Source: Pestalotiopsis fici W106-1
Lineage: Eukaryota > Ascomycota > Sordariomycetes > Amphisphaeriales > Sporocadaceae
Direction of reading: 5' to 3'
DNA length: 64,000 nt
NCBI RefSeq assembly: GCF_000516985.1
Contig: NW_006917102.1
Coordinates: 1,272,643-1,336,642, forward strand
In this document: positions 57,080 through 64,000 of the stretch, in pieces
How positions within the stretch are numbered: position 1 is the stretch's first letter
Layout: every line of letters starts with the position of its first letter
Program-made: the position numbers and the translations under genes
Notes under the pieces: generated by a model
The model's input: only the letters and a program-made list of their open reading frames with translations
Told to the model about the DNA's origin: nothing
Databases searched by the model: none

Positions 57080-60000
57080 ATGCAGACAGTCCCCAGTGTA
57101 AGTGCCCCCTTCAGCGGCCGAGCGTACTTCCATACCTGGTTCAATGTTCGCAATCGCTGCTGCATCCCATGTCCATGGATTTACCATATTGCCTCCGGCT
57201 TGTTCCTCTTATTTTGAGAATCACGTTACTTCTTGTTTCTAAACATCCTACTGCCTTTTTATTTCTTCCTTGAGACTTCTTGTTTCATCTACACAACAAA
57301 TCATCCGTGGTCCACCCACTCCCCGCGTCCACACCCCGGTTACTGACTTGCACCACCACCACCACAGCTTATCGGTACTGGCACTGCTGTTGCCGCAGCT
57401 GCGACGGGCGTTGTATTCGGTCAACTCGTCGAAGGACAAATTCCTCCGCCGCCCCCTCATACGACACCGATTAGAAATAATTACGCGATTGCTGAAGCAG
57501 AGCTGAACATAAGCGCATATTCATCGCGACCCGGCACCAGAGACTCGGCCGCCGCTGTCGCAGACATCTTTAGTCCACCCCTCTCAGCCCAGTTCGAGAA
57601 TACAACAAATCCCACGCGCATGCCCCGTCGCATGTCACAAACGCAGATCACATCGCCAAAGGCCTCAAATTGGCGATATACATCTGCGAAGCAAGGCGAC
57701 GTGAATGTTGTGCCTACTGCCGAGGACGTGCGCAACTCTTCCTCTTCGAATGGCTCGTGGATGAGAAGGCTTTCGATCCGTCCAATATCGCAGCACGAGA
57801 GCCTGCAATCCAGTATTGGTCCCGACTCCCAGTCCATGTTCTCGCATGGTTCAGCGGCACCAATTTTGTCACCAAACAGTATCACAGCACCTCAGCTGCC
57901 GCCTAATAAGCTCGTCAAAAGGTCGTCTACAGCAAATGGTACAAACCCAGGTTTACTAGATCGGCGGAGCGCAAGGTCACAGATGCCAACGTTACGGCGG
58001 CCAGCAACAAGTCATCAGAGATCTGCAACACTTCATCAACTAACCGTGGAGGCTGTTCAACCTGCCTCCAAGCTCCCGTCGGAGCAACCACAACAAACGA
58101 GACCAAGAGCGAAGACTTTGGCAGTACCAAAACTTGACTCTGGTGTTGAGATATCTACAAGCGAAGAACCTAGGTGGAAATCATTCTTCCATTCCAGAAT
58201 TACCCGGCCAACCATCAAGTCGTCTACTAAGAAAAGCGACGCCAGTGCTAAGCTGGGTGCCAAGCGGCTGTGTGTAGAACAAACGGGATACGAAAGAGCG
58301 TACCTGATTACGCCTAGAGCTGTCATGACAATGCCGGTTGACGATGAGGCCTACGATGGCAGCCTGGAGGCAGATACGAGTGCAAATGCACAGGAGAGTC
58401 CTCAGGGCTCCAACAAGACCGATTCCCCTCTCAGTGGCACGCCTTCCAGGACACCGAAACGGTCTCTCTCGATACAATTGGGTTCATCATCAAATTGGAT
58501 GCCAAGAAATGGAAGCATTCGCCGACGGAAACGCGGGGCCAAGACTGAAGCAACAGTCACAGACCAGCGTCACACATCGGATCCCGTGCCCGTGACCTCG
58601 AATGCTGCCCCAGATGAAACAGGTACGGGGGTTGTGAATCTGTCTAGCACATCAAGTAAGGTTGAGACAGATTTGACAGCCATTTTTCAACCACCCCACA
58701 GCAGGAAGAACACACCATCCCCTCTGCCGCCACTATCTAGACTTTCTAGCTTCCATGTTGATCTGAACCGTCTTGGCTCTTCCAACGGTCATGCCAAGTC
58801 AGATGACTTGGCCAATGCAAGTCTCGCTCCAACAAACAATGCAAGAGTTAACTCTAATGCATCCCACGCTCGTACCTCAACTGTTGGCAGCTCGGAGTAC
58901 CACCGAGGATTTATGTCTGGGGAGGATGACGACACAACAGACACCCCTTTTGATTCTTTCCGCACTTCAATTTCAGCACGTCGAAAAACTCTGGATTCGC
59001 CCGTAGAATCCATGTTTGACGAGTCGCCACCGAGTACGTCAGGGATTTCCAAACAACCAAAGCGCCTTTCCATTCAAGAGATACTTGGGCCGTCATTCGA
59101 TGGGGGCAACAAGATTATGGAAGAGGACGAAGGACTACCTACGCCTGTCCGTAGGGCTTACGGGGAGACAGAAGCCGCTTATCGACTCGCCAATTTCCAC
59201 GATGATGAAGAGTCTCAGTACCCAGTCGGTCAATCGAGCCTCTCGTGGGCAAATCGGGACCTTGGACGGCTATCTCTAGATGACGACGATGATTTGGACT
59301 GGACGAAAGATGACCACGACGGAGTTTACAACCATCTATCGCCTCCAAGCTCCATGAATTCTAGAAGAGGGAGCCCACATCCTAGAACAGCGCTTACTTT
59401 GAACAACGGAAACAGCGCCCAGGATTCCTACGACGAAAGTCCCTACGAGCGGCCTAGAAGCAATATCTGGGATTGGCAAGAGCCTGTGTCTCTCGATAAG
59501 TACGAGGGCGTTGGTCTCCGACCCAAGACGGTTCACGGCAAACAGGAGCTGGACATGCGTGGTGGACGAACAGCAAGCCGAAGAGGCCCTGTACCAGTGC
59601 ACATACGGAGCCAGAGCGTTCCCGTTGTTCCCGAGCCTATTGACAGTTCTATCTCAACCAAGTTTCGCACATGGGGCAAGAACGTTAGTGAGGAATGGGA
59701 CGAAGATTTCGAGTTCGACGAAGCCCTTACTCCTGGCCTTGAAACGGACAAAAAGGCAGCAAATCGTCTGTCAGTTATCCGGGTGCCGTCCACAATTCAA
59801 GCAAACCAGCCAACCGTCAAGGCACATTCTGGTCAGATACGTGAATTGTCACTCCTGGTCAATGACCTGAAGCGATTATGTCGCTTAGGTCGTGACATGA
59901 ATATGATGAGTGGCTCTTCGCTGGAGCTGTGGCATGATGCAGAAGGCATCATTGCTCTGTGCGACGATGGCCCCGGCAACGATCCATCTGGCGCCTCGCC

Positions 60001-60781
60001 ACAAACTCCAGACTCAGACTTGAGTGACCTAGACTCGGGGCTAAGTGATCTGGATCTGGACCTCAGCGATGAGCGCTTTGTGGACGAGGGCTTTGACGGC
60101 TCTGTTTTGGATCTTGCAGAAGGCCTGGGTAAAGTCACTGGGCAAATGAAGACAGCAGTAGTGAAAGAACGCCCTCAGAACAGACGCCGCTCTGTGTTCT
60201 CACCTGAGGACGATATCTTTGGCGGTTGGCTGCAAACTGACAATAATGCGCCCTCGGAACACCCGATCACGCCCTATGGAGAGCCCGTGCGTACTCGTCC
60301 CAAACCTGTAACCTTCGATTCTCTGGTGGAGTCTATGCATCTGTGGAAGAAACAGCCGACAGAAATCGACGATGAGGCTGGAACTGTCAATGGAGACGTC
60401 GATGAACAAGTCAAGCAGAAGACCAAAAAGGCGGCCAATAGCAAGGACAAGCAAGGCGAAAAGAAGACCCACTACTTTGACACCACTAGCTTAAGGGATC
60501 TGGTTAAGCGTGCCGGCGAATTGAGGGATTCTCTCTCAGATCTGGTCCGCAAGGAAGATCACATTACGAGCAGTCCGATTCGGACTCCACGACGCGACAA
60601 GGTTAGAAACGAGGACGGAAGTCCTGCTTTCACGAGAGTATTTGAGGAACCCTCGTCAACACCTTCGCGCCCGCTTCCTCACAGCCGGAGCACCAACTCA
60701 ATCCTCACAACTAGTTCGATGACTAGCTCGCCATCTACTGGAATGAACCGGCGCATTCAGATGATGACTGCGGCCCACTGA
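57080..60781 (+). CDS. Large Ser-rich fungal protein of unknown function
   Basis: Exon 1 is 18 nt (57080-57097, MQTVPS). After a 270-nt intron, exon 2 runs 57368-60781, for 1143 aa in total. Joining gives MQTVPSLIGTGTAVAAAATG, a small-residue hydrophobic segment followed by GQIPPPPPHTTP and SSRPGTRDSAAAVADIF. If that exon is wrong, the first ATG is at 57620. I do not recognise the family. Most of the protein is Ser/Pro/Thr-rich and likely disordered. Segments that look conserved are PKRLSIQEILGPSF, FRTWGKNVSEEWDEDFEFDE, a helical block (GQIRELSLLVNDLKRLCRLG, then LELWHDAEGIIALC), VTFDSLVESMHLWKK, and TTSLRDLVKRAGELRDSLSD. There is an Asp/Leu-rich patch near residue 970 (SDLDSGLSDLDLDLSDE). 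It could be a scaffold or cytoskeletal/cell-cycle regulator, judging only from composition. Confidence 0.8.
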
Positions 60782-63181
60782 AATAACTTCGTCTGCGATG
60801 AGAATTGCACCGATTCATCGAAGGTCCGATCACTTTTTTCGGCAGCCACGTTACATTCAAGCTCTGCATTTGTACCGAAATCTTTTTTTCCTGACTTGGT
60901 CGTAATGAGAGCATTCGACCAGTCAATCGAGCAAAGTTGTGATTCATCTTCACTCCACTGCACAGTCTGCACGACCTGTTCTGATTCTCGTTACGAAAGA
61001 GAAATTACTAGAGGGCACGAATGACGAGCTTATTATGTTGTCATGTCATTCTTCCTTACTCGAAGACCATATACACGAAGTTGCCGAAGAGCAGTATAGA
61101 CGCAAGGAAATGGAATTATGGATGAAAACGAAAGACATCAATGACGACCATCCAGACACACATTGAGCTGCTTCGACGACTTTTTGTCGCACCGCCACGA
61201 AGTATCAGGCATACGATGTGGGAGAAACACCACCGCTAATGGCGCAACTCTTGATTTTTAATTTCATTTTTCTCAAGCCGAGGTGTAATACGCGAATCAT
61301 GTGCAGATTCTTGTCGGAAGCACTTACACGGAAACATCATTGCGCACCGCAATTCCCACCACCGTCCAGGCGCACCGGCGTTTTACAGGATTCTTGATTA
61401 ATTTTTTTGTTTCATTTCTTATGTTGTATCCCTTCATGGCTGCGAAAAAAGGGACAAAAGGGTAAACGGCACAATGGAAAGGCATATATAATGGGGCATT
61501 GTACAACTTTGGTAGACACTGGCATGGACGGTTGGCTCTCTACCGCGGATAGGTTCCAGGCTACGGTTGGTTTTCAGCCAGGGAAGGATGAATAAAATAT
61601 TCCAAGCGACAGCCCTTGGATTTGTTTCCGGCAAAATGCCAGACGCACTATGAATTTTCAGCTTGCCAGGTCGGTGAAATGTTGTGCATGCATCTTTGTG
61701 ACCGAATCCCGAGAAGGCCATTTCCCAACTAGAGTCTGACGAGCGCCCTACGCCTCCAAGTATATGAATACGACGGCTAGGTTATTACGTGAGGCAAGAG
61801 ATGTTAGCAGCTCAAAAGATGAGACAGGCAGACAGGGAAACGTGACTGGTACATGATGGCAGGCCAAGAGCAGCAAAGGATGGAGATATCAGATCCATCC
61901 GTCCCCGTTTTGTAAATAGGAGATGCCCCTTATGCGAGCTCCTGCTTGTAGACATGTTCCATGAGTACCCAAATATACAGAGCTAGTTTGTCATCAACGT
62001 TGACCGTGACCTATTCTTCTGTGAATCTGAGTAGTAGTGGTAGAGCAATTTGGTATATCGTGGAGCTTCTTCGTGTAAAAAAAAAAAACCATTGCTTGTC
62101 TGGGATTATTTTCTTGCCAGGATACCCTCCCGCAAAATCTAATAACTCAGTATTGCTCAAGTTTGATATGCTGGCGACTGATAAGCTTGGGGCTCTGCAA
62201 TGCACCTAAATGTCTGCAGTTCCTTTGTCCAAGGACATTGAGAGACGATTTTCTGCGCTAGGATATGAGTAACCGTTATCATGGTACATATCATCATGAT
62301 ACTATATCAATACTAAAATTGTGACTACAGAGAACACAATAAAAGCCTTGGGCATGTGCTTTTTCTCAATAATACAAACATGACATTGAGACTTAGCTGG
62401 GCCACTGGATCGTACTTGGAGAGTATTGAATTGTTCGAAGCTCAGCTAAAGACGAGGGCAGGTGAAAAGTAAGTAGTCTTTAGGCAACACAATTCAAGTG
62501 CCGGGACAACAAGAAGGAGGTCACCCCATGATTTGTTTATATGGTAGCCTGCTCGAAGTGTGTAAACATCTTATTTCGGAATCAATTAACTTGCGATAAA
62601 CAGCACGAGCATTTTACAACAGCACATGAATGTGCAGCGGTTAGCTCCAGTGGTACTACATATTTGGATTGGCAGAGATCCCAATCGCGGCTGCCTTGGC
62701 TTCGAGCCCGCGATGACTAGTCCTGAAAGAGGTCTAAGGGAGGGTTCTGACTAGGCAATTAGGGGAAAGCGGGACCCGTAAATTGCCATTAGAGGAGCTA
62801 GTGTCAATGGTTTGCCAGCACGGGTGGGGTAATATCAACAGCAGGGGACCCTCAGAGAGGCTAATAAGCTAAACTGAACCGGCTTGGGGGGGCAGACGCG
62901 GCGTGGGCAGTGGCCGCCAGTCGCCAGTCAGTCTCAGTGCAAAAGTCACCAATCAATCGCCCAGCGCTCCAGTCCCCTTGCCTCTCACCGCCAGGCCAAA
63001 AATCAACAATCTCCCAACCCGACCCGACCCTCAAAGATACTCCATCTTTCCATTCCCGCCCAAAACCACCGCCCTTCGCACATCCACCTCTCGTCTCGTC
63101 TCCTCCGTCGAGCTCTACACCAAAGAAGACCTCTTTGCTGCTTCCTCTCAGCCTCGTCGACATCTTCTACAAACCGCCAAC
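60782..63181. other. Upstream region of beta-tubulin
   Basis: This 2.4-kb gap holds the 3' flank of the large unknown gene and the beta-tubulin promoter. The 250 bp before the tubulin ATG are C- and CT-rich, a common 5' leader composition for strongly expressed fungal genes. No other gene is recognised. Confidence 0.5.
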
Positions 63182-64000
63182 ATGCGTGAGATTGTGAGTC
63201 CATAATCCCCCTCGACCTTCCCCTCTATTTACTATACAAAATCGACCTACCCTGGACGCGTCCCAGACTCAATGGCCCCTGATTTCTACCCCACATCTTT
63301 CGAAAGCTGTGCACCCAAGAAGCAGCGGCAGCAGCAGCATATTCATCCCAACCCGCCGCTCTATCGTCAAGACTGCCAACACAATAACGTGAACGAGGAT
63401 CTCTAGCTAACAAGTCTTCTTTCCTGCCAATAGGTTCACCTTCAGACCGGTCAGTGCGTAAGTAACATGCCAAATCTCGCGCTGTAGCGCGCCCGAAACA
63501 CCAAAGCTCACAATCACGAACAGGGTAACCAAATTGGTGCTGCCTTCTGGTATGTATCCTATCTACCTCGGCATTGCCTCGATATGACGCCTTTTGACGA
63601 GTCTACGACGACCTTGAACGCTTGATTAGGTCACGGATAAAAACACGATGCTAATGGGTCATTGATAGGCAAACCATCTCTGGCGAGCACGGTCTCGACA
63701 GCAATGGAGTGTACGTACCATATCCTCCGATTGCTTCCTGTTGAGCACACGAACTAACTTGTGGCCTTGTTAGCTACAACGGTACCTCCGAGCTCCAGCT
63801 CGAGCGCATGAGTGTCTACTTCAATGAGGCTTCCGGCAACAAGTACGTCCCTCGTGCCGTTCTCGTCGATCTCGAGCCTGGTACCATGGATGCCGTCCGC
63901 GCCGGTCCCTTCGGTCAGCTTTTCCGCCCTGACAACTTCGTCTTCGGTCAGTCCGGTGCTGGCAACAACTGGGCCAAGGGTCACTACACTGAGGGTGCTG
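63182..64000 (+). CDS. tub2: Beta-tubulin, 5' part only (cut by window end)
   Basis: Exons: 63182-63193 (MREI), 63434-63457, 63524-63549, 63669-63710, and 63774 to beyond the window. Introns of 240, 66, 119 and 63 nt all have GT...AG ends. The visible protein covers about 110 residues: [55 protein letters not shown] and [20 protein letters not shown]. The sequence reaches HYTEGA, in the N-terminal GTP-binding domain. The four early introns are the classic arrangement of ascomycete beta-tubulin. His6 and Tyr50, positions linked to benzimidazole sensitivity, are the wild-type residues. Residues 167, 198 and 200 lie outside the window. The product forms microtubules with alpha-tubulin. Confidence 0.98.

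Noticed and set aside
56675..57217. Plus-strand ORF of 180 codons overlapping the first exon of the large unknown gene
   Set aside because: It is in a different frame from the spliced gene, has low-complexity composition, and is better explained as leader plus intron sequence.
62690..62712. TTCGAGCCC sequence resembling a tRNA B-box
   Set aside because: No matching A-box or acceptor stem could be folded around it.

Overview
The window reads as nuclear chromosomal DNA of a filamentous ascomycete. The genes carry short introns (mostly 52-145 nt, GTRNGT...YAG). The encoded proteins match Pezizomycotina families. The galactonate dehydratase resembles the Trichoderma LGD1 I know, and the partial beta-tubulin has the usual ascomycete 5' intron-rich layout. 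Sordariomycetes, probably Hypocreales, is my inference; I cannot name the species. No mobile-element ORF, CRISPR array, rRNA or convincing tRNA was seen.

Layout, left to right: WHI2-like BTB protein (-, 91-1987, 5' end unresolved); a flavoprotein/F-box-like/ankyrin-like fusion (+, 4901-6712); L-galactonate dehydratase lgd1 (-, 7955-9374); a small four-pass membrane protein (-, 10890-11527); an unknown Ser-rich protein (+, 14806-16056); NSE2/MMS21 SUMO ligase (+, 16960-18330); GEM1/Miro GTPase (-, 18889-20855); creC WD40 protein (+, 22337-24461); creD arrestin (+, 31075-33158); SLM1-type PH protein (+, 34597-36110); Clr5-domain protein (+, 37609-38418); SRPK-like kinase (-, 40388-42457); LanC-like protein (+, 43340-44532); GCN20 ABCF ATPase (-, 44797-47104); a large unknown protein (+, 57080-60781); and the 5' part of beta-tubulin (+, from 63182, cut by the window end). 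That is sixteen genes in 64 kb, with two very long empty stretches (24.5-31.1 kb and 47.1-57.1 kb).

This is mostly housekeeping and signalling DNA, not a biosynthetic cluster. One functional theme stands out. creC (deubiquitinase partner) and creD (arrestin adaptor for the ubiquitin ligase) belong to the same carbon-catabolite-repression circuit and are consecutive genes on the same strand. Other nutrient or stress signalling genes (WHI2, SLM1, GCN20) and a sugar-acid catabolic gene (lgd1) lie in the same window. Whether this linkage means anything is untested.

The most unusual items are the flavoprotein fusion with an apparently dead decarboxylase site, the tiny first coding exons of gem1 (10 nt) and creC (5 nt) facing each other, and a three-copy 15-bp direct repeat just downstream of lgd1. 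All splice sites were placed by eye from consensus and protein-family fit.
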